DNA of 64,000 nt from Biscogniauxia marginata (GCA_022695795.1 MU404123.1:62001-126000), one strand, 5' to 3'; shown: positions 1-12,412, counted from the first letter of the stretch. Notes: a model not told the origin generated them from the sequence alone. Made by a program: numbers and translations.

Positions 1-1301
1 CTTCGTTATTGTAGAAGAGTATGTACTCGGCACCGAGAGCAGCCATATTCTCTTGCTTTGTCTGGAACGAGCAGGTGCCTCGTCGAACCAAGGGAATTAC
101 TCCAACGAGGCTGGCTGTCCCATTTGGGTACGGCTGGCACCCATCAGCTGGGTCTGAAGTGTTGAAATTCAAAGGCCTGATTGGCCAGTTGACGACCTCT
201 GCTGGGAAATAATATGTTGATGGTAGGTAGCCAATTGCCGTCGTATTGCTGACGCCGTCGAGGGTAAACGTCGCCTCGAATGGAGAGGCTGCAATAGTGT
301 CTGCATCAATAGCGGCTACAGAAAGAACGTTAGTCCCGGACGATCCTGTCGAGCCGAAAAAGGGCCCATCAGCTCCGGAGTTACCGGCCGCGATCGTCAC
401 GACGATGCCTTCGTCAACGATGCGCGATGCGACTTCGGCCCAGGCGTCAGTCGCCCATCCGCCGGGGGATCCAATACTGGCAGTGATGATATCTACGCCA
501 TCATTATATGCGGTGAGGAAGGCATCAATCAGAGTTGCCTCATCAGTACTGTCTATCCGACTGAAGACTTTGTACGAATTTATTGTAGCTTTCGGTGCAA
601 CGCCAGACCAGTAGTCCGATTCACCAGCGATGATACCCGTAACATGAGTGCCATGGCCCAGGTAGTCGAGTGGATCGTCGTCAGGTGTTTTATCACTTCC
701 GTCCCCCGGCCAGTACGCGTCTCCGACGAAGTCATGCCCGCCTGCGACCTTGTATCCAGGCCCGAAGCCACCGCCTAGAGCCGGGTGGGTATATAATGTG
801 CCGCTATCAACAACTCCCACAACGACACCCTCGCCATAAATACCTTTAGCATGAAGCTTGTTCACGCCGGTCGCGTTGTGTGCTGTATAGTTTGCGGCTG
901 ATGCATCGTTGCTGAATGACTGAGGCTCGACTGGACTGAGTTGAAGGCGTTTATTTGGCCAGACGCGCTTGATTCCGGTAACTGCGCTCAGGCTCTCTAC
1001 AGTGTAAGCATTTGTCTCTATGCTAGCGCCAGAGAAGATGTCGCTATCGAATGTTCGCAGAACTTGGATATTCTGGTTAGACTCGATACTCTCACGTGGC
1101 CGTAATGACCCCTAGTTTTACATCAGAGTTGGTCTTCTCTTCATCGCATGGCGAGCAATTAATCACCTGTTCGTATTCAATGATAAACCCCTTGGCAATA
1201 AGCGCTGTATCATTGGTTGCTACTTCGCGAGCACGGTTCGTCGCAAATGCCCCACCTGCGGCGGTGAGGATGCTCACAATGTTGCTCAAGCGCATTTTCA
1301 T
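1..1301 (-). CDS. Subtilisin-like secreted serine protease (S8), 3' end cut by window
   Basis: Secreted endopeptidase of the S8 family, resembling fungal PR1C/minor-extracellular-protease types. The ATG lies at 1,299-1,301 and is followed by a signal peptide (MKMRLSNIVSILTAAGGAFA). A 54-base intron (about 1,113-1,166) joins the frames at phase 0: exon 1 ends in FIIEYEQ, typical of an I9 propeptide, and exon 2 is open to the window edge. The catalytic Asp is in VVGVVDSG (about residue 147), the His in LGHGTHVTG (about 198), and the oxyanion Asn in IAAGNSG. After the Asn the chain runs into a PA-like insertion (GTCSFQTKQENMAALGA), which is usual for the large subtilisins. The catalytic Ser and C-terminus lie outside the window. 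About 415 residues are visible with no stops. The intron placement is inferred from phase; the family call is firm. Confidence 0.9.
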
Positions 1302-3924
1302 TGTTGCTTCAGATGTTCTGGTGCTCAGACCGAAGGAAGGAAATACTATAAAAGCCGGAGATCATGTATTTATATACTCTGAGCGCTTATCAACCAACTT
1401 CTTTGGGGTGCAAGCTTTGCTAATATATTGCGGCACATAGTTGACCAGGGGTGCAAAAGGAAAAAAAGGAATCGTGGGATATACTCGACATCGCGACTCT
1501 GAAGGTTTTGATACGAGCTGCACCTGTCATAAATCGAAATATGGTGCCATTCAGAAAAAGAACTCCGAGCATCGCGGGATTGTTTAAGTGAAGTGTCCGT
1601 CGTGTAACCTTATCTTCTCTGTTAGCATGCAGGAACAACCAAAGTTGGGCACTCTTAATACCGGGGATGGGTTCGTAGGATACAGCCCGAATTTTTCACA
1701 CCTCCCTCATTTGGACCTATCTCATTACCAAATCGAAAACCTAGTCCAGGCCTTGATGTAACGTGACCTGGATCTAGGAGGAGTCTTTAAACCCTGATGG
1801 GAACAGCAGATGCCAAGGATTAATACGAGATATGCATTATTGTCGGGCAGCATACCTAATCAATTAACTTATCTGATAAATTATCTGTTCATTAATAGTC
1901 GAGCTGCATGCCAAGCCAGAATGGATACGATGGATAACCCGAACGCTGTCATTGGGGGAAATATTTAACAAGAACCGGCAAGACAGGATGAAGACGAATA
2001 GCTGTTGAGACTCGAGCTAGTTATCACCACGAAATAATCGGCTAAGATTATCAGGTAGCTATTGGTATGAATATAAAGAGCATCTTGATTATACTGAATA
2101 TTGCAAAATCTTGTTTCACCGCCCTGATCAAAAAGACTTTTACTGAACAATCTAATAGTGCTGATCAGCATTTGGTTTTGTTGAAATATAAGCCTCACTA
2201 AGCTAAGGCGCATAACACATTTTTCCTAAAATCAACAGGTTTCGTCTTCAGTTTCCATGATTACGAATGTTATGCAGGATAAAATGGCTTTTCTAATCTG
2301 TATAGGTATTTAGAGGAGCTATTTGCTCTTTTATAATCCCAGCGAACTGGACTCCGCCCACACTCGTATTCAAACGGTTACCAGGTTCCGATATTTCTTA
2401 TCAACATTTTATAATTTTCCTTCTAGCCATTAAAGAATCTACCTTAGTCTGAAAGAGGACATCGAATTACAAGGGAAGACAGCTAGCAAGTTTGGTGACT
2501 AGACTTAGTATCTTGATTATCGTGACAGGCATCGGGCAAGGTTTGACATCGTCATCCTCCAATGTGAGAAAAATTGAACATCTAAGTCGTTAGAGGACAC
2601 TGTCTATCGGTACGTGGAAAGTGGTCGCCTTGAGCAGTGGAAGTTAAACCCTCCCTCGCGACTTTTAGGATATTGTAATTGTTATTTAGTCTGATGATCC
2701 ATGTTTCCGATTATCTCAATAATATAGACCCAACCCCCCTAGCTAATCAAGGCTTGTTGATATGAGACGACAATATAAGAATGACATAATATTCATTAGT
2801 CCATATGAGCCAGATATATGAGTATATATATAGAATACAATAGAAGACGATATAGCGGAGGGGGTAGCCCTATATTCCAACACGACTGAACTTCGATATC
2901 TTAGATAGTTGCGTTTTAACAGCTTAAAGCGGGTATAAGCCTGATACTCACCTTAATGCCGCACACCTTTCGACAGTATAGTTCTCTTACCATGTGTCTG
3001 TCTCTCCTACTCGTTTGTGTCTAGGAGCCCTACCTTAGGACTGGCACAGGTAGATAAGTATATTCATCCAGAGGTGCTTACCAAACATATTTCATGCCCC
3101 TGATATATTCTCCGGCAGGATAGAAAACTGATCATAATGTAAGATGCACCTCTCATGCTAAAGTCGATGAGTAAAGTATAATTTTATTATGGGCCCTTAA
3201 TTTACTAAAATGAGATGGTCGCATGTTGCATGTCATAGTACAACTGGTTGAAGGCCATATACACTTGGCCAGCCTTCGGCACATAAATAATTGCATGCTT
3301 TTTAACCTCTATAGTTTTCCGGTCTGGAAACTTAAAACTGTTGAAATATGTGGCTATACCCCTGTATGATCGATGGTCTTCCGTATATATATACCTGGAC
3401 TCACACCTTGAACTAATACACTTGATCACATCCTCGTATCTTCGTCCCATCTCAATTAAAACGACTCAGTGCAATTTAAAATCCGCAGGCTATTCAAATG
3501 GTCGAGGTCCTGCCTCGATCATATTTAAGCGAGCACAGTGTCTAGATGGTAGCACCCACACGGTCCCTGCTTGTCATACAACAATCACTTAAGGCAAAGA
3601 AAAATTTCTATCAACAAAGAATGCCTTTGCCGGCTCCTCTAGATAGACGTATGAGTAATTACGAGTCTCAATAGCTTGTTTCTGTCTGTCATGGAGATAA
3701 TCACCCCGATTTTGATAATCTACTTGAACGGCAGGGATGAACGACCTCGGCTGGGGGTTGATTATCAAGGAGAAACTTGCGGAACTGCGTTTGTTCGGTG
3801 GCGGACAAGAATTCACCGCGAATGATGTTTCAGTCATCTTCAAGCTCTGATTTGAAGATGGAGTGTCCCGTCTCTGGCTTTTGAAAAGAAGTCCTACCTT
3901 CTGCACGAAATGGCCGAATGTAGA
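1302..3924. other. Intergenic, no convincing gene
   Basis: I see only short overlapping frames without recognisable motifs, no tRNA-like cloverleaf and no repeat array. The one item of note is a 42-base stretch at 3,415-3,456, preceded by a TATATATA run, that resembles the leader of the small gene at 56,996 (separate entry). Short open frames at 1,420-1,638 and 3,589-3,906 on the minus strand have no family resemblance and poor composition. Confidence 0.5.
3415..3456 (+). repeat. Degenerate copy of the leader of the 56,996 gene
   Basis: By eye this stretch aligns without gaps to 56,946-56,987, 36 of 42 bases identical. A TATA-like run lies about 30 bases upstream here and about 45 bases upstream there. 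No matching reading frame follows here, so this may be a decayed duplicate promoter and leader. Inference from a hand alignment only. Confidence 0.4.
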
Positions 3925-4347
3925 TTAATCCGGGCGGCGCTCTTCTGTATACAGAGCCGAGTCGCAAGATGATGAAGTCCACGACGACCAGGAGTCGTGG
4001 GAGGATCTCCGGCCCCCGTTTCCCTCATTATAGGTCGTACCGCCGGCCTCTGTAAACTCTGCCCACTTCCCCGTCTCAGCAACGTGACCCTCTTCTACAC
4101 CACGTCCAGGTCTATGCCTGCGATTTCGGATATCGAACGCTACAAGCCCCCAACATATCGCCAGAATCATCAAGTATAAGAATAGGAGGACGGGAAGAGT
4201 CATGTCTCCTTTAGGATCCACCCTTTGGGCGTCTACCAACTCATCCCTAACTGTAAGGAGGAGCATCGTCTTGGCTGCGAAAGAGGACTTATCAACGACG
4301 GGGTTTCGGGACGTGCAACAAATACCTAGCATCAATGACATATACAA
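3925..4347 (-). CDS. Possible small single-pass membrane protein
   Basis: The frame is open for 140 codons. The most believable start is the internal ATG at 4,203, which gives about 92 residues: a hydrophobic segment at the very N-terminus (LPVLLFLYLMILAICWGLVA), then a basic stretch (IRNRRHRPGRG) and a Ser/Thr-rich polar tail. This looks like a signal-anchor protein with a short tail. No family is recognised. The frame ends at TAA; a further minus frame at 3,589-3,906 could be a second exon but I found no convincing splice pair. It could be a chance frame: there is no paralogue, no clear promoter and no other support. Confidence 0.3.
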   Translation of the reverse strand: MYMSLMLGICCTSRNPVVDKSSFAAKTMLLLTVRDELVDAQRVDPKGDMTLPVLLFLYLMILAICWGLVAFDIRNRRHRPGRGVEEGHVAETGKWAEFTEAGGTTYNEGNGGRRSSHDSWSSWTSSSCDSALYTEERRPD

Positions 4348-5192
4348 ATCAATGCGAATAAGATGTACGCGTGCTTGACATTTAACTGTAGATATATCAT
4401 TACCGATTCAAACAATTCCTTTTTCATTTGAAGCCTTGATGTTTGGACGCCCTAGGTGTAATACATGCATAATGCTCGTGTTATTAAACAATGCTACTCA
4501 CTTCAGATAGTCGTAATCAGCACGCTTTGTTGTCAGGACTCAGGGGCCAGTAGTATACATATAGGTAGCCTAACTTGAACCACAGCTATATGACTATGAC
4601 TGACGTTTCGTACCATAAAGTTGAGGCAGATAACCCTAAATTCATCTCTTTGTTTGCTTAGCGCTGGCGGTTTTTCTTTCTTTTCAATTTAGTTTGATGA
4701 CTTTGTTCTATGAAACAGTTACGATTAATGGTATCGATTTTTTATAGGTAGAACAGTAGTTTCTCTGTGACTCGCTGCCTCTGTCTTCCTGTCTATATAT
4801 ATATATGGTACTTTACCTTCATTACTGTCACGGCAGCGCGGGGGGTGCAAGGCAATGCTTGATTTCCCGATCTACTGACGGAAATACTAAAGGTGAAGAA
4901 GAAAAGAAATCTAGATGATCGCTAGGACCATTCGTACAGCTAAATATATCCCAGGCTTATTGTTCTGTAATGAATACTATTGCAGGTGGGGTGCCTATTG
5001 TCTTGTTGCTAAGCCTGGCATTACACCATGCCAAGCTGTGCCAGTTATAATTTTCCCTCATTTATAAGTACAATATTTTCTTTCTAGACGATTTTAATAG
5101 CCTAGTATGAATAAAGGCCTTTTTAAAGTTGAAGTGTAGTTGGGGTAGTTAAGAGAAATACAATGAGGGGTTGAAAAAAGATTGGACGACAC
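4348..5192. other. Intergenic, nothing seen
   Basis: 845 bases of moderate AT content with a short TA-repeat near 4,795-4,805. No frame, RNA gene or repeat that I can support. It probably holds the 3' flank of the minus-strand gene that ends at 5,193. Confidence 0.5.
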
Positions 5193-7756
5193 TTATTTCA
5201 CCTCAGTGTGAACAGAAAACCTTTGCTGATGCCCTTCAACTTCCATCTCACCTATATCTGGCTCTGGCCATGCTGGTCCGTTAATAAGACGGCCTATTCG
5301 CCGTGCTTCAAAATTTGTTGCCAGCCAATTTGCCAAGACAGGGTCATCCAATTCACCACCGGCCCAAACAGGCGATATCTGATGCTCGTAATACATGTGA
5401 AAACGCATAAGATCTACCCGCGTGGTTAGTCGGATTTCCGTGAGACAATGTGAGAGAACACTAAATTTTTATCCATTCGAGTCACATACCTCCAACATTG
5501 TACACGTAGTTGTCAACGGTCACCCAAGCACCGACTATATCGTTAGGGTCATTATGTTTGGCCACCTCCCCGCCCGGTATATCCGGAAGCGTTGTTTTGT
5601 CTACCGAGGCAACAATGCAGTCAGGTTGTTTTGAGTATATTTTGAAAAGAGCCCCGGCTCCGGCACTGTCACATTTTCAGTTAGTGATTACAACTTGCAC
5701 CAAGCTCCGTGGGGTGGTAGTAGTTAGCAACATATTTCGGAAATGGGCTATATTAGACAGGATTGGTGTGGAAGAGGACCGAGGAAAAAGAATGAACTAG
5801 CTATCAAATTACTTACTTTAAACCCGATAGAGCAGCGGTCGCGTCGTTGCCCCCATACTGTTTCACGGGTTCGTAAAGGTCGGGTCGAGTCGCTTGAAGG
5901 TCTTACCACCTCACATTAGCATACAGCATTTCTCCACAGGGGGCTGGATGGGAATATGAATACTTAATATATCAAAAACCAATTCATGAATTACGATGTG
6001 GTTGATATGAATTTCGTTTAACTTGACTACGGGGACAAGGTACCCTACACGCGTGATGTCATAATCCTAAAGACACCGTGGTTAGCCAGTCCGGTCTGAA
6101 TGAAGCGGTCTTAAAAAGGCTTATTTGTCATAGAGAATATTTATGCTCAAGCTGAGATAGCATATGACGTTGAACACGTAAAGGAAATGCCAGGTCAGTG
6201 TTGGTACTAACCTTCATAATATCCAAGTCATGGTATTCCAAGAATGCCTTAGTAGCATCACGTCCCAGATACTGTATTAGTAGATTAGTTCCACCTGGAT
6301 GGGAGTGCATATACGCTACACGATGTAAGTATTATGACAATATATCAAATGCAAGAAAAGGGCCCCTACCTCCCACATCATAAACGACACCTTGAATGGC
6401 AATATAGCATCCAAGGTCAGGATTATCATGCCAGCGTAATGTCTTCGGAGTGAAATGATGGTCTGATGAATGGCCTTCCTGTTTGTTAGGCTGTATGCAA
6501 GCACGAACGTGCGGCTCTAGACGTTTGACCAAGTTCTGCGCTGTAGCGTCTCCTAGAGCTGACGGTGTTACGATTGGTCTGCCACCCCTCGCAAGAAATT
6601 CTTGCTGTTCTTGAACACTAGAAAATTTGAAGTCTTTGGAGAAGTTAGTTTTCGTAGCACTTCTGAGTGCGGTGTAGCTTACGTGTGAGATCGAAGGCAT
6701 ACGGGCCGACGCTGACCCACAAAGGCGCCCCGTTTTTCCCGTTCAACTCGGTCATCTCTTCGGGGCGTATCATAGGATAGAGTTTTCCTATTGGGGAGAT
6801 ACCCTGTGGGCTTTTAAAATGGCTGCGTATGAAGTCTGCTCGCGGCTCGTTTGTGATTAGCTCTGGCCCTAATAGGCCGGTCTTAACGATCTCGTGGTAG
6901 TCAGTCGCACTAGCGCCAAGGCTCTTCAACAAATCTAGAGAGAGATCGCGTGTTAGCTGGGGGAAGTGGGACATAATGATGAAAACATACGCACCCGAAA
7001 TCTGATATACGTCGTGGCCAAACGTTCCGTCGGGGTGAATAACCCAGGCATCGGTAATGACCCGATGGTTTCCCACCTCGCCGACGAGAAAGTACTGAGG
7101 GGATGGGACAACCTTTCCCATTGGGTTAGGGGTAGCATGGCCTCCAGCCAGACTTGGGACTCCATGTAGATCAGGTATGGGGCTACCCTTCGGACTAATA
7201 TAGGAATGTATGTTTTTGGTATCTTCAATGCTTCCCTGCGTGTATATGGTCTGATCTAGATAAACCAAGTCCCACTGTCTCTTGGCCCACGCTGGATCGA
7301 ATTCCGGCACGGAAAACATGAACGGTACCGATACGTTAAGAGCAGGATTAGCCTGCCGTAGAGCTTTGATTCGTTTGTAGCTAGTTTGTAAGCAATGAAG
7401 CCATGGGCTGTTGAAAATCATTCGTCAGTCTCTTGAGCCATGTACTAGTACCACTATGTGTTTCCATATTCTAAAGAGTAAAAATTTCCAAAGGCCAGAA
7501 CTCACCGAGGTGCACCAAGTTGAAGCTCAAAATGTCCGAACGCAACGTTAAACTCGTTGAGTGCGGCGAGCTGGGTTGGCCATCTAACCATCTGCATGCC
7601 TGGCGGAGCATCTACGTATCTCAAAGCAGATGCGACCACACCATTTCCGTACGTAGGACGAGCCTCTTGGCTTGCGAAGTAGTTAATTGCCTGGGGTGCG
7701 ATGTCTACAACCGGAGACATCGAAATATTCGCATTCAAGGGCATGGAGGCGAACAT
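5193..7756 (-). CDS. Multi-exon protein with repeated cytochrome b5-like modules
   Basis: The reconstructed exons keep phase throughout: 7,506 up to the start, then 6,683-7,407, 6,370-6,633, 6,212-6,315, 5,817-5,857, 5,490-5,665 and 5,193-5,413. The N-terminal half is unrecognised. The C-terminal half has at least three stretches shaped like cytochrome b5 heme/steroid-binding domains: APLWVSVGPYAFDLT; LGCYIAIQGVVYDVG followed across an intron by HSHPGG and FLEYHD; and VGAWVTVDNYVYNVG. Only the second keeps both likely heme His (HPGG and EYHD); the first lacks HPGG and the third ends soon after its core. KQYGGNDATAALSGL, between modules two and three, looks like the end of another module. The start is uncertain: ATG at 7,756 gives a hydrophobic N-terminus (MFASMPLNANISM), while the ATG at 7,837 and codons upstream are also open. 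The upstream gene's stop lies within 15 bases, so fusion or overlap is possible. Substrate unknown. Confidence 0.65.
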
Positions 7757-7767
7757 TAGCAATCCAA

Positions 7768-10326
7768 TCAGATAGTATATTGTAAGTGCCGGTTCTTCCA
7801 ACTGCGTGTTCCTATGAACCCTATAGATGTCATGCATATCATTAAGTAAAGTCAGAGCGATCTTACTGCAAGTTCTGACGTGCTGGGATGCGTGGTGGTA
7901 ACAGAAATGGTCTACGGATGCTCGATAATTTATATAGCTCCATGGTGTATGTTGCCAGAGCTCATAGTATTCATCAAACCACGGGCTCCTATAATGGTGC
8001 CACTAGAGAGTAGGTAATATCAGTCAGTATTCTTCTAAGTAAATAACCCCAGGCTAAGCGTGAGGTGGAAAAATTGCCCTTGTTATGGTTGCTTACTTTG
8101 GCTCTTCTCTGCTGCCACCTTAGGAGAAAGTTTGAATATTGAGAATCCAACTCAGGGAGGTTATCTTCTCTTTCACGGCGGCGGGCAGATGTAGCTATGT
8201 GTTTATTGTTCCGGAAGAAGTAGTTGTACGAGAGGATTCGTGGGGGGCGGAACGCTATTGTGATAACGTGGGTTAGTCGTTACCAAATCAAGAGCCAAGC
8301 AGATGCGAAAATGAAATGACGCTCGAATATCCATCGACCAATAAAGTGATCATAGACGGGACGTAACATTAATACCTTTACAGGCTGCAGGACAAGATGA
8401 TACATGCGAAGAGTGCTAAGTTGGAAAAGTGTACCTAAAATATGAAACGATAATAGAACCAAAAATTGAAATGAAACCTTACCAGTTTTGCCGTATTTAT
8501 GCACGCATTCAGTCCAGAACTTCTCGGCTTCAGACAATGAGTTAGTGCAGACTCCTTACACGGGGAAAGAGAGAGTATGCAAGGAATGAAAGAGGGATAG
8601 GGTTTTAGGTGACATACTCAAGAATGCCGAAATCCACAGAGTCGGGATTACATACATTTCCCGCACTGTGTGCAAGGCGGCCATGCACGCTCGAGTTTCG
8701 GTCTGGTCTTTAGGGTATACCATATACAGCTCAACGTAGGGGAACTCCTTCATCTGATGATGGGCGACGACTCCTCTGCTTTGCCCACGGACAAGACTAT
8801 CATTAGGAGGATGGGACCTGGTACAAAACCCAAAAACTTCTTTCTCCAAAGAGAACCCAAGTTCTGATCCCCATTCGTCGTCATAGAACTGCCGATGTGC
8901 GTGAGCATACGTAGGTACTTCTAGTCCATCTTGGAAGTGTAACCCACTGGTTCTGCTTCTTGCCCGGTATTTCCAGGCTCTCGAAAATATAGACAGTGCT
9001 ATGATTTTTCTCTTAGCTCGCTAATTAAGGGATACATTTTCTGTGGCTGCAGACATACCGCAACTTCGTGGACCATCTGTAGAGATAACCAGACCGTCAG
9101 CAGTTAGGGACATAGGTAGCTCAATCATAACAAGAAATGCTGTCAAGCATGCGACATACCGTCATTGCGAACCCAAATAAAGCCTGGCATCTCTCGGCTG
9201 TCGTCGCTCCCTTTTCAAGCAAAGGCCTAATACGGCCAGCAGTCATCGCAATTACAGCTAACTTGTCGTCTTCAGGGTTTACTGTTCTTCTCAACCAAGA
9301 CATTCCACCTGAACCCGCACGTCCTCCCAATTCGTCTAAGAAAGTAAGTAGAATGCCATCGGTTCGCGCTTCGAATTCTGTCAGGAGTGTGTCAGGATCG
9401 CTTTCTTGCGACCAATACATTTTGATTACGCTCTGCTTAGCGGCTGGGGGAAAGCCTATGTCTGGGTCAGAATGAACCCAGAGCTCACGACGCCCGAAGA
9501 AAAGAGTCGAAAGCCTTATATTAATATTAGCTTATTGCCACATTTCCGACACTGCTGTTGAGTGTATGAGACGTGTACATATACGTAGGTACATACCATC
9601 TACTCTTGTCCACCATAAGCTGTCGAAAGATATTATTGACTATTTGTAGTGCCGGGCGTATAGCGTTCCAGACAGCCTCATTATCAACAGTCCAAACTGC
9701 CTTCCCTGATGTGTGTTGATCCCAGTATGACCTAAGGGTAGGGATTGGATCCTGAAGGGCGCCGAAAACACTCGTGTCTAAGTCCAACCACTAGAATTTG
9801 TAGCGTTAGAAATGCGTGATCTATGTACGTCGTACCTCAACAGACTCCGAGGAATATATGTACTTGCATGATCTTTCCTTAAAAATGGAAACCATGACTC
9901 CTCGTCCACTGTGACTAGATGAGTAGAGAACTTTTTCCACTCTTCCCAATGGGTTGACGGCAACTGTCCATGTCCAGGACCATGGCCGCCAGGTATGTCA
10001 TCATGGAGCACCTCGTTGAGTACACCAAGCTGCCATGACTTAACACCTCCCATACTTGTTTGGTAACGCTCGCTGTAGAATAGTCTGTCCAAGTCACCCA
10101 TCCACGGGGTGGTGTCATCCCCGTCCGACAACTCCGGCGGCTCTGCGGCATAGTTTGGCAGGGGAAGATCTGGTACCATGGGCGCAAGGCCGGAGTGGAC
10201 AACTTGGCCGGGATGATTAAGTGGAATACGCCAGAACCCATGATGGCTAGCTCCAAATCTCTCTGCCCAAGGAGAGTAAGCGTTGTATTGGGGAATTTTT
10301 TCCTTGTATAAGTATGAGGCGGTCAT
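7768..10326 (-). CDS. Zincin-like (HExxH-type) fungal protein, multi-exon
   Basis: Exons deduced from splice signals: about 9,829-10,326, 9,597-9,790, 9,160-9,514, an 18-base exon 9,059-9,076, 8,618-8,998, 8,483-8,527, then weaker ones to a possible TGA at 7,768-7,770. The ATG at 10,326 begins MTASYLYKEKIPQYNAYSPW. The core resembles fungal putative metalloprotease families: a helix ending in QALFGFAMT, the tiny exon encoding MVHEVA, later WGSELGFSLEKEVFG and VIPTLWISAF. If the tiny exon is joined to the CAC at 8,998 the motif is HEVAH, but that frame soon hits TAG. The open frame instead needs an acceptor at GCTAAG, which gives HEVAR, or a small indel. So the gene is either a degenerate zincin, recently frameshifted, or my splice choice is wrong. 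Whether it is secreted is unclear; I see no classical signal peptide. It precedes the b5-module gene on the same strand with almost no spacer. Confidence 0.55.
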
Positions 10327-10982
10327 GGTGACATACCAAAGCCTTTGCCGACATGGATACTCGTTTAGAATCGAGACTCGCACGAGAAGACTAGTTTGCA
10401 GTTTTCACATAAAGGATTATATAGGCCGCAGTTGATCCTTTGTCAACATCTTGGATGCATGCGTAAGGTGTACCGATGTACGAGACAAGAATATCGTGCC
10501 TTTGTTCAATTGATGCTAATTCTGCTGCAGTATCGGTGTAAGATGATTGGCTCATACATCTATCGAGAATACCTGGTACCTCCAGCTTTTGGTGCTGGGG
10601 CTGGGATACCGATAGCACTGTGTGGCGGTGCCACGTAGCCCGTCTATGGGGGTGGTCAATGCATCAAGGGTTTAAATGCAAATCTTCCCATCCTAATCCG
10701 TATTTTACTATCGATAAAGAATAATAATCGACGTCACAATTAGAGATAATTTAATTATTCTCAAGGAATCTCCTCTTCCGACGCGCCTACAAACACCAAC
10801 ATTAGATCAGCCCGTTAGTATTTCGGTCACCTGCCTCTCCTCCACACTTTCCTTTTTTTCCCCCAATATCAATCAGACAAACCCACGCAATTACGTACCC
10901 ACCTAGTCCTAGCCAACTCTTCCCCTCGCTCTTCTCTCTTCGTCTTCGTCTTCAACTTTTAAGAATCATAGATTTACATCTC
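10327..10982. promoter_or_regulatory. Divergent promoter region
   Basis: 656 bases between the divergently transcribed zincin-like gene and the macro-domain gene. The last 120 bases before the macro-domain ATG form a pyrimidine-rich leader (CTCTTCTCTCTTCGTCTTCG), typical of well expressed filamentous fungal genes. A minus frame at 10,391-10,618 lacks an ATG and is not convincing as coding. Confidence 0.5.
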
Positions 10983-11999
10983 ATGTTTCGCACCGTCGCC
11001 AGAATGGCCCCCACTTCAGTCGCCGACATCCCCTCCCTCAGCCTTCTTTACAAGCTAAAGAAGCTAGATGCCTCGAAACTTGGCCCCGTCAATGGCGCTT
11101 CACCTGTTCACAACGACCGCGTCGGTCTGATTCGTGGCGACATCACTTCGCTATCCGTCGACGGTATCGTCAACGCTGCCAACACCTCGCTCCTTGGCGG
11201 CGGTGGTGTCGACGGTGCTAGTATGTGAAGTCGGGAGTCATTATTTTCCCAAAGTGGAATTCCGCTCCTGAGATATACCCCGTTAGTCCTGCTGGAAAAG
11301 ACAAGTACTGACTCCCGTTGTCACAAGTCCATCGTGTTGCTGGTCCGAAGTTACTTGCCGAGTGCCGGGCCCTCCACGGCTGTGACACTGGCTCCTCCAA
11401 AATCACTAATGCCTACCGGTTGCCTTGCAAGAAAGTTATTCATACTGTCGGCCCCGTCTACGACGATCTTCACCCCGATCGAAGTGAGGCCGCCCTGCGG
11501 AGTTGTTACCAATCTAGCCTACGCCTAGCGGTCGAAGAGGGCCTTAAGACAATCGCTTTCAGCGGCATTAGCACCGGCGTTTATGGATATCCCAGTATCG
11601 ACGCTGCTATCGTTGCCTGTAGCTCCGTCAAGGGCTTTCTAGATGGCCAAGACGGCGAGAAATTAGACAAAGTAATCTTTGTCACTTTCGAAGAGAAAGA
11701 TGTTCGTGCATACAGCCTAGTTCTCCCGTAAGTTTGCTTTTTCTTTTCCTTTTGAGAAGTACCTCTCCTCGTCCCCTTTTGTATAATGGGATGTGCGTTA
11801 TATCAGCCATGTATACTAATTGATCCTTCATTTCAGCCGTTTCTTTCCCCCTAGCCCCGATTGTTCACATGAGCCGAACAAGACTACTGAAGAACTGATG
11901 GCTGAGGCCGAGGAGAAAGCAAGCCAGCTACCGAGTGTGCCTACGACAGATCCGGCCGACTCGGAGCATGTTCAGAAAAAGAGGAAACAGAGTAGCTAA
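10983..11999 (+). CDS. Macro-domain protein (MacroD-type ADP-ribose hydrolase)
   Basis: Binds ADP-ribose and probably removes mono-ADP-ribose from proteins or deacetylates O-acetyl-ADP-ribose, as known for MacroD-class enzymes. Three exons (10,983-11,220; 11,328-11,727; 11,837-11,999) join in phase to give 266 residues. The diagnostic loops are intact: [17 protein letters not shown], continuing across intron 1 as IHRVAGP, and the phosphate loop [11 protein letters not shown]. After the single macro fold there is a short C-terminal tail, rich in Glu and Lys and ending in a basic stretch (KKRKQSS) that could act as a nuclear signal. A second Met at codon 8 could be the start. The gene ends about 180 bases from the AT-rich island yet shows no RIP-type damage. 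Family call is firm; cellular target is unknown. Confidence 0.93.
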
Positions 12000-12412
12000 G
12001 GGTAAACAAGACGACTGTTATGATGAACACACGAATTACTATTCCATGGGGGCTTAGATCTTACTGTTAGGAACAGCAACTGTCTAGTTTCCATTATGGC
12101 GTTTTGGTAGCTAATAGGCGTTGGGTGAAAAGGGATTCGGCGTAATATTTGGCATACGCTTACGACCGGTATCATTCACGTTAGTTAATTACATTTAATT
12201 ATTATTAGTTACTTATCTTATTATACATTTTAATTAAGTGTTATTATTTATTTAAAAAGTTAATATTTATTTTTAATTATAATTTAATATATTATTTAAA
12301 TAAATAAGTTATATAAATAAATAAACTAGTTTTTATAATTTTAATTATTAAAAAACATTTATATAATATTAAAATTAATTAATAATAATTATTATTATTA
12401 ATATAAACTTAT

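Noticed and set aside
3589..3906. 105-codon minus frame as second exon of the small membrane protein
   Set aside because: No ATG start and no matching donor/acceptor pair with consistent phase.
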